Source of the DNA: Dehalococcoidia bacterium | Lineage (GTDB): Bacteria > Chloroflexota > Dehalococcoidia > Lucifugimonadales > UBA826 | Length of the DNA: 64,000 bases | Assembly (NCBI GenBank): GCA_029936675.1 | Contig: JAPYSB010000003.1 | Span: 155,489-219,488, forward strand | Direction: 5' to 3' | Shown: one piece after another, positions 28,271-36,539 of the stretch | How the letters are laid out: each line of letters begins with the position of its first letter | Position numbering within the stretch: position 1 is the first letter of the stretch | Position numbers and translations under genes: made by a program | The notes under the pieces: model-generated | Database searches by the model: none | The model's input: the letters and a program-made list of their open reading frames with translations, nothing else | Told to the model about the DNA's origin: nothing

Positions 28271-29641
28271 CTAATTTTGTAGGCTATGTACTATGGAGGC
28301 TATTAAAGTATTATCGTCACACTGCAGTACGGTCCGAAGATCAAATATGACCGCATCATCTTCGATTCTAGGAACTACAGGGCTGCTTGCAGTTCTAATT
28401 TTCAGTGCAAAATTCTCAGGATTATTTACTGTTAGTTGAATTCCAAATGAATCCATCGTTTCTCCCGGTAAACTACCACCGCCGATCGTCGACTTTGTTC
28501 CAATTACTTTTGCTGAATACAGGTCACTGCTAGGGATTTTGGTAGATATATTGTGAGCCCTTGTACGGAGATCGTCCAATTCAGCCGATATCATCTGCCA
28601 GACAGGGATTTTGTTTTGAGCCTCTTCCTTAAGATAGTGAATCAACGTGGTAGTCAATGCAGCTAAATTCATTTTGTCTATTCTAAAAGCTCTGGCTAAA
28701 GGATGATTCGATAGTTTCTCTATATAATTTTTCCTACCTATAACTATTCCTGCCTGAGGCCCACCTAATAATTTGTCTCCTGAAAAGAAGCATAAATCAG
28801 CTCCTGCCGCTATGCTTTCCTGAGGTCGTGGTTCTGGCGCTAGACCATATTTGGTTGTATCCAATAAGGAGCCGCTACCCACATCGTGTAGAACAGGAAT
28901 TCCCTTGCTGACTCCTAAGTTTGAAAGGTCTGAAATTGAAGGGGTTGCAGTGAAGCCAATTATCTTGAAATTGCTCGAGTGTATAGAGAGAATTGCTCCA
29001 GTATTTTCATTTAATTCCCTTTCATAATCCATCACATAGGTTCTGTTAGTAGTGCCGACTTCAGTCAGAATTGCGCCACTTTGCTTTAAAACATCTGGTA
29101 TTCGGAAACCGCCACCAATCTCCACAGCTTCAGATCGTGAAATTACTACCTCTTTCCCTAACGCCAATGCTGAAAGCCCCAGCATTATAGCTGCAGCATT
29201 ATTGTTGACCACAAACCCTGCCTCAGCTCCAGTCAGACTAGATAGCAGTCGGGAAATTCTCGCTTGCCTAGATCCTCGCTTTCCAGAACCTAGTTCTAGT
29301 TCCAAATCGCTGTAGGCTTTAGAAGAATCAACAGCTGCCGCCATACTTTCAGTACTTAAAGGAGCACGCCCGAGGTTGGTATGAATGACTACGCCGGTTG
29401 CATTTATAACGTTTCTGGGCCAATTGGACCAGTTTCTCTTTACGTGATTTGAGACTCGGTCGGATATTTCCAATACTGTTGGAACTTTTGATTCACTATT
29501 AACGGTTGACCTTATCTGACTTAATTGTTCTCTTATTAGATCTGTAACGGCTTCTGTTGAAAATTCGGTCATCAATTCGGAAATTCGCGTGTCTGAAAGC
29601 ACGGAACTGACGCTTGGGATTTGTCGCAGTTTTTCTTGCAT
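28271..29641 (-). CDS. selA: L-seryl-tRNA(Sec) selenium transferase
   Basis: The 456-residue PLP enzyme converts Ser-tRNA(Sec) to Sec-tRNA(Sec) with selenophosphate. The N-terminal helical tRNA-binding region leads to NVINATGVVIHTNLGRAPLS, and the PLP Lys is K290 in CFFSGDKLLGGPQAG. VPRIEDDAVIFDLRTV closes the small domain. Length matches bacterial SelA. selB, selD and selC are not in the window, and no gene here shows an obvious in-frame TGA. A SelA-like paralogue acting on another substrate cannot be excluded, but the match is full length. Confidence 0.9.
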   Translation of the reverse strand: MQEKLRQIPSVSSVLSDTRISELMTEFSTEAVTDLIREQLSQIRSTVNSESKVPTVLEISDRVSNHVKRNWSNWPRNVINATGVVIHTNLGRAPLSTESMAAAVDSSKAYSDLELELGSGKRGSRQARISRLLSSLTGAEAGFVVNNNAAAIMLGLSALALGKEVVISRSEAVEIGGGFRIPDVLKQSGAILTEVGTTNRTYVMDYERELNENTGAILSIHSSNFKIIGFTATPSISDLSNLGVSKGIPVLHDVGSGSLLDTTKYGLAPEPRPQESIAAGADLCFFSGDKLLGGPQAGIVIGRKNYIEKLSNHPLARAFRIDKMNLAALTTTLIHYLKEEAQNKIPVWQMISAELDDLRTRAHNISTKIPSSDLYSAKVIGTKSTIGGGSLPGETMDSFGIQLTVNNPENFALKIRTASSPVVPRIEDDAVIFDLRTVLQCDDNTLIASIVHSLQN

Positions 29642-29651
29642 TTTTTTGAGC

Positions 29652-29712
29652 CTGTTTGATCAGTTAGCGTCCCATTATATATTGTTAAAGAAAGCGACTT
29701 CTGATCAAACAG
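29652..29712. promoter_or_regulatory. 12-base inverted repeat in the selA/coaE divergent region
   Basis: CTGTTTGATCAG at 29652-29663 is repeated as its exact reverse complement CTGATCAAACAG at 29701-29712, with 37 bases between. Each arm contains the palindrome TGATCA. Between the arms lies TATATT (29678-29683), 16 bases after TTGATC (29656-29661), so the left arm overlaps a possible -35 element. The layout could be a pair of operators for a dimeric regulator or a long hairpin. Confidence 0.6.
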
Positions 29713-29736
29713 CTTTTCTTAATAACATAATTTTAA

Positions 29737-29766
29737 TTGACCCTCGAAAATCTCCTCCTGTAGAAT
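29737..29766 (+). promoter_or_regulatory. Predicted promoter of the coaE operon
   Basis: TTGACC (29737-29742) and TAGAAT (29761-29766) are 18 bases apart, and TG lies directly before the -10 element. The predicted transcript would start about 25 bases before the coaE ATG at 29798, which has GAGG four bases upstream. Confidence 0.5.
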
Positions 29767-29797
29767 GATCAAATGACTTTTTCCTAGACGAGGTAAT

Positions 29798-30397
29798 ATG
29801 CTTAGTATTGGTCTTACCGGAGGGATTGGGACTGGCAAGTCGCTAGTTTCCAATCTATTGAATGATATTGGTGCAACGGTGATGAACGCCGACTTGCTCG
29901 GGCATGAGGCATACCTCCCAGGGACGATTGGGTTTGATTTGGTTGTTGACGCGTTTGGAAATAAGATAGTGGGAGATGATGGTACCGTCGACAGGAAGAA
30001 ACTCGGCCCTATAGTTTTCTCCAGCCCCGAAAATATGGCAAAGCTGAATTCGATCATGCACCCATTGATCCACGATATGATTCAGGCACAGTTGGACGAA
30101 TACTCTTCCAACGGAACCGATGTGGTCGTCGTGGAAGCTGCAGTCCTGATGGAAGCCAACTGGGAGGCCCTGTTTGATGAAATATGGGTTGTCACCTCAG
30201 AAAAAGAAACAGTAATTGAAAGATTGAAGGAGAGAAATTCTCTGACTCGGGAGGAAGCAATTGCTAGGATAGATTCTCAAATGTCACAAGATGAAAGAAT
30301 TGAACATTCAAATATTGTTATAACCAACGATGGGACGATAGGCGAATTAGCAGAGATTGTAAAAAAGACTTGGAACACTAGAGTAGTTAATAATTAG
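29798..30397 (+). CDS. coaE: Dephospho-CoA kinase
   Basis: This 199-residue P-loop kinase performs the last step of CoA synthesis, phosphorylating the 3' hydroxyl of dephospho-CoA. Walker A is GGIGTGKS (8-15), the dephospho-CoA site includes NADLLGHEAYLPG, and VVVVEAAVLMEANW and RIDSQMSQDERI are conserved. It is normal length and heads the four-gene operon with the MoxR, Nudix and VWA genes (18-base gap to the next). Confidence 0.95.
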   Translation: MLSIGLTGGIGTGKSLVSNLLNDIGATVMNADLLGHEAYLPGTIGFDLVVDAFGNKIVGDDGTVDRKKLGPIVFSSPENMAKLNSIMHPLIHDMIQAQLDEYSSNGTDVVVVEAAVLMEANWEALFDEIWVVTSEKETVIERLKERNSLTREEAIARIDSQMSQDERIEHSNIVITNDGTIGELAEIVKKTWNTRVVNN

Positions 30398-30414
30398 GAG
30401 TGGAATAGCTGCAC

Positions 30415-31293
30415 ATGACAACAAAATCACTATATAAAAGCTTCATTATTGAAGAATATCAATTAGAAGAAGAGCCGTACTACGTGCCAATTGGGGATGA
30501 GGTGGAATTGTTTGAGGCAGCTTATAAGCAAAAGCTTCCGCTCATATTCAAAGGCCCCACAGGATGTGGGAAAACTAGGTTTGTAGAATATATGTCATAC
30601 AAGCTTGGCGCAGAGTTGACCAAGGTTTTGAAGAATGAAGCGGATGATTCAGCTGTGAATTTGCCTCTGGTCACAATAGCTTGCCATGAAGACCTCACCG
30701 GAAGTGATCTCGTCGGAAGATACTTATTGGAAGGAGATCAGACGGTCTGGCTTGATGGACCATTGACTAGGGCTGTAAAAGCGGGAGGAATCTGCTATCT
30801 GGACGAAGTAGTCGAGGCCAGGAAAGATACTACAGTCTTGATACACCCATTGACCGACCATCGGAGAATCTTACCAATTGAAAAAAGAGGGGAGCTTTTG
30901 CAGGCTGCCGATGGGTTCTTGCTGATTTTATCCTATAATCCCGGATACCAAAGCGCTCTAAAAGACCTGAAACATAGCACGAGGCAAAGATTTGTTTCCA
31001 TTGAGTTTGATTACCCACCGATTGATTTAGAGGCCCAAATTGTGGAGCATGAAGCAGGGGTGGATAAAGATACAGCATACCAACTTGCTAAATTAGGAGC
31101 AAAAGTAAGGAACTTAAAGGAGCATGGGCTCGGCGAAGGAGCAAGCACGAGACTTCTGATATACGCTGGCCAACTTATGGCTCAAGGTATTGCACCTCGT
31201 AGGGCCTGCCAAGTATCAGTTAATTGGGCAATTACAGATGACCATTCTTTACAGCAGAGTATTACAGAGATAATTTCCTCAATCTTTGAGTAA
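30415..31293 (+). CDS. MoxR-family AAA+ ATPase, CbbQ/NorQ-like
   Basis: The 292-residue protein has the CbbQ/NirQ/NorQ layout: IPIGDEV-like entry ([19 protein letters not shown]), Walker A GPTGCGKT (47-54), [20 protein letters not shown], Walker [11 protein letters not shown] (about 126-135) and [20 protein letters not shown] with the sensor region. CbbQ and NorQ act with a VWA partner (CbbO/NorD) to remodel and activate metalloenzymes. The partner gene is two genes downstream in the same operon. No Rubisco or nitric oxide reductase gene is nearby, so the client is unknown. Confidence 0.9.
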   Translation: MTTKSLYKSFIIEEYQLEEEPYYVPIGDEVELFEAAYKQKLPLIFKGPTGCGKTRFVEYMSYKLGAELTKVLKNEADDSAVNLPLVTIACHEDLTGSDLVGRYLLEGDQTVWLDGPLTRAVKAGGICYLDEVVEARKDTTVLIHPLTDHRRILPIEKRGELLQAADGFLLILSYNPGYQSALKDLKHSTRQRFVSIEFDYPPIDLEAQIVEHEAGVDKDTAYQLAKLGAKVRNLKEHGLGEGASTRLLIYAGQLMAQGIAPRRACQVSVNWAITDDHSLQQSITEIISSIFE

Positions 31294-31885
31294 ATTTCCA
31301 ATGACACTATTCCCCGCTTTTATAAAAAATAGATTGAATGGAATAGAAAAACTGAAAAATCCTTCCGCAAAGCACATACCGGCGGGTGTGCTGTTGCTGC
31401 TTTTTGACAGGGATGGTGAATATTGGGTGATTTTAAATAGGAGAACTCAAAAAGTCGAAAACCATAAAGGGGAAATTTGCTTCCCTGGAGGTAGGAAAGA
31501 TAGTTTGGACAAAGATTTGACTGAGACTGCCTTAAGAGAAACTTGGGAAGAAATGGGAATCGATCCGAGATGTGTCTCAGTTCTGGGAGCCTTGGGCAAA
31601 ACTGAAACTACAACGGGGTATGAAATAACCCCTACGGTCGGGCTAATATCCTACCCATATCAATTTAACATCCAGAATGACGAGGTAGAAGAAGTCATAG
31701 AGATGCCTCTGTCGGGCCTCTTTTTAGAGGACACTAGGAGAGATGAGGCAAAATTATTAGAAGGCGAAGTAATCATGCAGCCGGCCTATCTTTATGAAAA
31801 TAATATGATTTTTGGTGCGACAGCTAGGATTCTTAACAATTTTGCCTGGCTGATTGATTCAAGAAATTTGGAGGAGCCTGCGTGA
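31286..31885 (+). CDS. Nudix hydrolase, CoA-pyrophosphatase-like
   Basis: The 199-residue Nudix protein carries the box [20 protein letters not shown] continuing EEMGI. The preceding run [20 protein letters not shown] resembles the UPF0035 motif specific to CoA pyrophosphatases (NudL type), which cleave CoA to 4'-phosphopantetheine and 3',5'-ADP. The TTG start at 31286 overlaps the MoxR gene by eight bases; an ATG at 31301 is an alternative. It lies between the MoxR and VWA genes, an unusual position. Confidence 0.83.
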   Translation: MSKFPMTLFPAFIKNRLNGIEKLKNPSAKHIPAGVLLLLFDRDGEYWVILNRRTQKVENHKGEICFPGGRKDSLDKDLTETALRETWEEMGIDPRCVSVLGALGKTETTTGYEITPTVGLISYPYQFNIQNDEVEEVIEMPLSGLFLEDTRRDEAKLLEGEVIMQPAYLYENNMIFGATARILNNFAWLIDSRNLEEPA

Positions 31886-34800
31886 CTGATAAATTAAAAG
31901 TACTAAAACATTTACTGCCAGAGCTAGAAAAGTTTCCAGTTCCTGTAAAGGATAATTTTAATAAGGCCATTGTCGAAATGCCTGATGCGCTTTCTGACGA
32001 GCAAACGTCAGATTGGTTAAAAAGAGGGATTGCTATAGCAGGGCAAACTGTGCGTTCATGGGAGGCAGCTGCTCACTTTTTTCAAGTAAGCCCTAATGTG
32101 ATTTCTTCAATGCCATACAGTTATTTTGTACGATGGATGGAGTGCGGGGCCTCATTGTGTGAGGAATCTCCGACCTTAGCGGCGGCGTATTTTGAAGCAA
32201 GTCCCGCAACGATGAGCAAATTACGCTCTCGACATATAGAAAGTTGGGCAGGGTTGGGAGACGGGCTTTATAAAGGGACTTGGAAATCCAGTACTTTGGC
32301 GTGTAGATTTTTTGCTGAGAGCTCCACCTTGTTAGAAAGTCTTTCTTTTCAGCAACTAGAGAATTTCGCAAATTTTCTGGATGCTCTTTCCCATAGGTCC
32401 TATGATTTGTCCTCGGAATGTTTGACATTGGGCGAACAGATTTTCCCATTAGTCGGCGATGATAAAGATGCCTTTTTGTCCTTAGCCACCACCTTGGTCG
32501 ACACTGGCTGGCGGGAGGTTAAAAGTTTTTTCGAGGCTGGGGCAAAGGCACTACCTAAGATTCATCCAGAAGAAAGGATGAGATTTTTAAAACTAGCTGA
32601 AAGCTTGGTAAATAATGGAGGAACCAACATACCAGGAACCATGTTAGACATATCTCAATCACTTTCCTTATTAGAAGAAGATAATCACCATATAGTTCTG
32701 GGGTTTGCGGAAGCCCTTCTTGATGAAGAGCCTTTAGCAATGCCTGAATTCATAAAATCAGCGCCCATAATTTTGGAAAAACTTACGATACTTCAGTTGG
32801 GACGCTGGTATCAGGAAGGAGTGAATACTCTATCGCAAAACAGAGATGGAGGCTTAGCTTTTTTTAAAATCGAATCTTCCCATTCTGAGGCCGTAATTGA
32901 GACTCTATCGTCCGGTATAGAGTTTGACAGAATTAAGCCTGTCATGGAAATGTACTGCAGGGCCTTAGCTGGTGCGGAAATTAAATTATCCCCAACTGAT
33001 GCACTGGTTGAAAAAAACATCGGTTGGGTTTCCAATGAATCACCTACCACAGAAGGATCCACCGTATTTGTCCCCACTTTGGTTGATAGATATGGGACCA
33101 AGGAAGAAAATTATGCTTGGTTCAAAGTAGTTTCCACCCATCAAGTAGCCCATTTGGAATTCGGTAGCTTCATATTTGAATTTGAAAGAGAGTCGGGGCT
33201 TTTTGAAAATCTTCGTCTGGACCTAGAAGCAAGAAGGATAAAGGCCCTGCGAGAAAATCAAAATAATGAACCTGTTGTCGGTGATGATATAGCTGACTCG
33301 GATTCTCCTGGTAATGAATTGAATGAATCACATACAGGGCTGGAGAGAGCTTGGCTAACAGATATGCAAAGATTTTTCGATCTGTTTGAAGATCGAAAAT
33401 TAGCGCTTGATATTTTTACAGTGGTGGAGGACGGACGCCTTGATGCAAGGGTCAAGAACGAATACCCCGGGATCAAATCTTCGTACAATCAAGTCCAAAG
33501 CGATTCGCATGAAAATCGACCTGATATAAAGGAGCTTCCAGCCCGGGAGGCCATGGTTGAATTTATGGTGAGACTGAGCCTTCAACAGTATGAGGGAGTC
33601 GTCGCACCATCAAAATACAACAAAGAAGCTTCTCAGGTAGCACAAATTGCTCGCAGGGTTTTAGTGTCTGATGCAACTGTTGAGGATACCGCAGAAGCAA
33701 CCTTGAGGATATACGCGATCATTTCTGCCGTACCAAACGAAGAAATACCTCCTGATGACTGGAACGATATGGATTTTGATGATGAAGATGATGAAGATTA
33801 TGTCGATCCTGAGGATATGGAGAACCTTTTACAGCAGATCGGGATGGGCATGGAAATGGAACTCCGCCCTGAAGGTGAAGAAGAATACGAATCCATTCAG
33901 GAAGTGGAATACCGTGGAGACTTCAAACCTGAATTGGCTCAACTGATGACTGAGTTAAGAATGCAGCAGCAAGATGAGATGGGACAATCTCAAGGTGAAC
34001 CTTTGACACAAGAACAGCTCCAGGAACTTTTGGAGAATAGCGCCGAGCTTGATTTACAGGCGACGGAAGGTGAAATTCAAGAATCAAGTGGGATGTTCGC
34101 AGATAATATTATGAAGGAAGCTGGGGCCAATATGCCCCAATCCCCTGACGATTCACAAGGACCCTTTGTTCATGTGGATGAAGAGGGAGGAGAATTGGAA
34201 CCGGCTGAACCCGAGACATTTGTCTACGATGAATGGGATTTTAGGGCGGAAGATTACAAACCTAGATGGTGTGTAGTGAGACAAAAGATGATGCAGGAGG
34301 GTGATACAGCATACTTTGGAGCAACTCTGAACGAATATAGTACTTTAGTCACCAGGATCCGCAGACAATTTGAGATGATGGTCCCCGAAATGTTTAGGAA
34401 AGAAAGAAAGTTGATAGACGGGGAAGATATAGATATCGACGATGTTATAGAGAATATGGTGGACATAAAAACCGGGTCCAGCCCCGATGAAAAATTTTAT
34501 TGGCGACGAAATAAAGTCCAACGTGATGTGGCGGTTGCCTTCCTTTTAGATACTAGTGCCTCTACGGCAGAGGCCATAGATGAAGGTAAAAACAAACAAG
34601 ATGACTGGGACGCTCCTGATGATCCGGTAGAATATATGGTTTGGCTGAGGACTAGGCGTGGGGAGCAGATGAGAAGATCCTATAAAAGGATCATTGACAT
34701 GGAAAAAGAATCTATGGTGCTTCTCATAAATGCTTTGGAGGCAATAGGAGATACCTATGGGATATATGGCTTTTCTGGCTATGGAAGGGAGAATGTAGAG

Positions 34801-35211
34801 TTTTATACCATAAAAGATCTTCATGAGAACTTTTCAGATAAAGTCAAACGTAGGATTGATCGAATTGCTCCTTTGCATGCAACAAGAATGGGCCCGGCAA
34901 TAAGGCACGCAGCATACAAACTGGACAAGACTGACGCAAGGACAAAAATACTGTTCTTGATTAGTGATGGTCGCCCTCAGGATCGTGGCTACAGTAGGGA
35001 AGGGGTGGAAAAAGAATATGCTGTACACGACACCAAAAAGGCATTGGATGAAGCGAAAAGACAAGGAATTAACTCCTTTTGTCTGACTGTTGATAAGAAT
35101 GGGCACGATTACTTGAAGACAATGTGTTCCGATATGGGATATGAAATATTGGACGATATTAATGACTTACCTGAACGCCTGTTGGTCCTGTACCGACGAT
35201 TGACTATGTAG
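31882..35211 (+). CDS. Large NorD/CbbO-like VWA-domain protein with helical repeats
   Basis: At 1109 residues this is about twice the length of typical NorD. Residues 40-365 form about eight helical units of 37-40 residues (pattern FF..SP..+..L...W...G..L). Residues 385-440 (SVDRYG-like VDRYGTKEENYAWFKVVSTH) match the NorD core. Residues 620-790 are strongly acidic and low-complexity. The C-terminal VWA domain has an intact MIDAS: DTSAS (890-894), the Thr of HATRMG, and SDGRPQD (about 1028). The GTG start overlaps the Nudix stop (GTGA), showing translational coupling. It should act with the MoxR ATPase as a metal-dependent adaptor; the client is unknown. Confidence 0.88.
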   Translation: MTDKLKVLKHLLPELEKFPVPVKDNFNKAIVEMPDALSDEQTSDWLKRGIAIAGQTVRSWEAAAHFFQVSPNVISSMPYSYFVRWMECGASLCEESPTLAAAYFEASPATMSKLRSRHIESWAGLGDGLYKGTWKSSTLACRFFAESSTLLESLSFQQLENFANFLDALSHRSYDLSSECLTLGEQIFPLVGDDKDAFLSLATTLVDTGWREVKSFFEAGAKALPKIHPEERMRFLKLAESLVNNGGTNIPGTMLDISQSLSLLEEDNHHIVLGFAEALLDEEPLAMPEFIKSAPIILEKLTILQLGRWYQEGVNTLSQNRDGGLAFFKIESSHSEAVIETLSSGIEFDRIKPVMEMYCRALAGAEIKLSPTDALVEKNIGWVSNESPTTEGSTVFVPTLVDRYGTKEENYAWFKVVSTHQVAHLEFGSFIFEFERESGLFENLRLDLEARRIKALRENQNNEPVVGDDIADSDSPGNELNESHTGLERAWLTDMQRFFDLFEDRKLALDIFTVVEDGRLDARVKNEYPGIKSSYNQVQSDSHENRPDIKELPAREAMVEFMVRLSLQQYEGVVAPSKYNKEASQVAQIARRVLVSDATVEDTAEATLRIYAIISAVPNEEIPPDDWNDMDFDDEDDEDYVDPEDMENLLQQIGMGMEMELRPEGEEEYESIQEVEYRGDFKPELAQLMTELRMQQQDEMGQSQGEPLTQEQLQELLENSAELDLQATEGEIQESSGMFADNIMKEAGANMPQSPDDSQGPFVHVDEEGGELEPAEPETFVYDEWDFRAEDYKPRWCVVRQKMMQEGDTAYFGATLNEYSTLVTRIRRQFEMMVPEMFRKERKLIDGEDIDIDDVIENMVDIKTGSSPDEKFYWRRNKVQRDVAVAFLLDTSASTAEAIDEGKNKQDDWDAPDDPVEYMVWLRTRRGEQMRRSYKRIIDMEKESMVLLINALEAIGDTYGIYGFSGYGRENVEFYTIKDLHENFSDKVKRRIDRIAPLHATRMGPAIRHAAYKLDKTDARTKILFLISDGRPQDRGYSREGVEKEYAVHDTKKALDEAKRQGINSFCLTVDKNGHDYLKTMCSDMGYEILDDINDLPERLLVLYRRLTM

Positions 35212-35414
35212 ATATATGTGACTGCCTAGTTACTAAAACCAACCCTATGCCATAATCTGGAAACTCTAGACTAGCACTGTAACCATTTGATTGTTTCAGA
35301 ATTCTTCTTAGATCGTAAAAGAGCGTGGTGATATCATGTTCGCCTGTTTGATAGAGTTGAACCCAACTTGGTATTGAAGAATTGATTTACTATTTTTATT
35401 GAAGGAGGAAATCT

Positions 35415-36524
35415 ATGTCGGAGGCTTCAAGATTACTAAAACTGAAAAAACTTGGTCAGTCAGTTTGGTATGACAATATAAGTAGAGAACTTCTGCAGTC
35501 TGGTGGCCTGAAAGAGATATTAGATTGGGGAGTTGTTGGTTTAACGTCCAACCCTAGTATATTTGAAAAGGCCATTTCTTCCTCAAATATATATGACCCT
35601 GATATACAAAATATGAAGGATAAAAAGTATTCTGACTTAGAAGTATTTGAGAAACTGGCAATCGAAGACATACAAAACACCGCTGATCTTCTATCCGAGA
35701 CATATAGATCAACTGAAGGTCAAAATGGTTATGTTTCCCTAGAAGTAAACCCACATTTAGCAAATGATACAAAGGGCACAATAGGCGAGGCTAAAAGGTT
35801 ATATTCTGAAGTTGACCGTCAAAATTTGATGATAAAAGTGCCTGCCACTAAAGCTGGGATTCCAGCTATACATGAACTGATATCCGTTGGCATTAGTGTC
35901 AATGTGACCTTAATATTTTCTGTACAAATGTATGATTTAGTCAGAGAGTCCTATATTAGCGGTCTTGAGCAGTTTCATAAAAATACGGCCGACCTTTCTA
36001 AAGTCGCCTCAGTGGCTTCTTTTTTTGTTAGTAGACTAGATACGGCGGTCGATAAAAAATTACTGGAAAATGGATTCGTATCTGGGGAATTTTCAGGTCG
36101 TGCAGGAATCGCAAATGCCAAGATAGCCTATGGCGAATTTGAGAAGACTTTTTCCTCCGAACGATACCTCAAACTTCGGGATGCAGGTGCCAGAATTCAG
36201 AGACCTCTATGGGCCAGTACCAGTATGAAGAATCCAGATATGCGAGATGTTTTATATGTTGAAAATTTAATAGGCCCAAATACTGTAAATACTATGCCAG
36301 ATGTCACTTTAAACGCATTCATTGACCATGGGATAGCTGAAGCTACTATCAATGAAAAAGTAAATGATTCCTATGCACATATGGAAAAATTATCCTCAGC
36401 CGGTATAGACCTCGCAGAGATAACTGACACTTTACTTGAAGATGGTGTTAAAGCGTTTGCAGATTCATTTGATAATCTCCTTCAAAATATATCGCACAAG
36501 AGATCCATGTTGTCAGTGAGTTGA
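35415..36524 (+). CDS. tal: Transaldolase
   Basis: The 369-residue protein is the longer transaldolase type found in cyanobacteria, actinobacteria and Chloroflexota. It begins KLKKLGQSVWYDNISRELL, contains VVGLTSNPSIFEKAI, and has the Schiff-base Lys in LMIKVPATKAG (K141). It exchanges a dihydroxyacetone unit between sugar phosphates in the pentose phosphate pathway. A strong GGAGG lies eight bases before the ATG. The 203-base upstream gap shows no feature I can name. pgi follows after 15 bases. Confidence 0.95.
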   Translation: MSEASRLLKLKKLGQSVWYDNISRELLQSGGLKEILDWGVVGLTSNPSIFEKAISSSNIYDPDIQNMKDKKYSDLEVFEKLAIEDIQNTADLLSETYRSTEGQNGYVSLEVNPHLANDTKGTIGEAKRLYSEVDRQNLMIKVPATKAGIPAIHELISVGISVNVTLIFSVQMYDLVRESYISGLEQFHKNTADLSKVASVASFFVSRLDTAVDKKLLENGFVSGEFSGRAGIANAKIAYGEFEKTFSSERYLKLRDAGARIQRPLWASTSMKNPDMRDVLYVENLIGPNTVNTMPDVTLNAFIDHGIAEATINEKVNDSYAHMEKLSSAGIDLAEITDTLLEDGVKAFADSFDNLLQNISHKRSMLSVS

Positions 36525-36539
36525 TTATTATTTTGGATT

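Noticed and set aside
28271-29641. Selenoprotein with an in-frame TGA near selA
   Set aside because: All neighbouring genes are intact to their expected C-terminal motifs, so no TGA needs to be read through.
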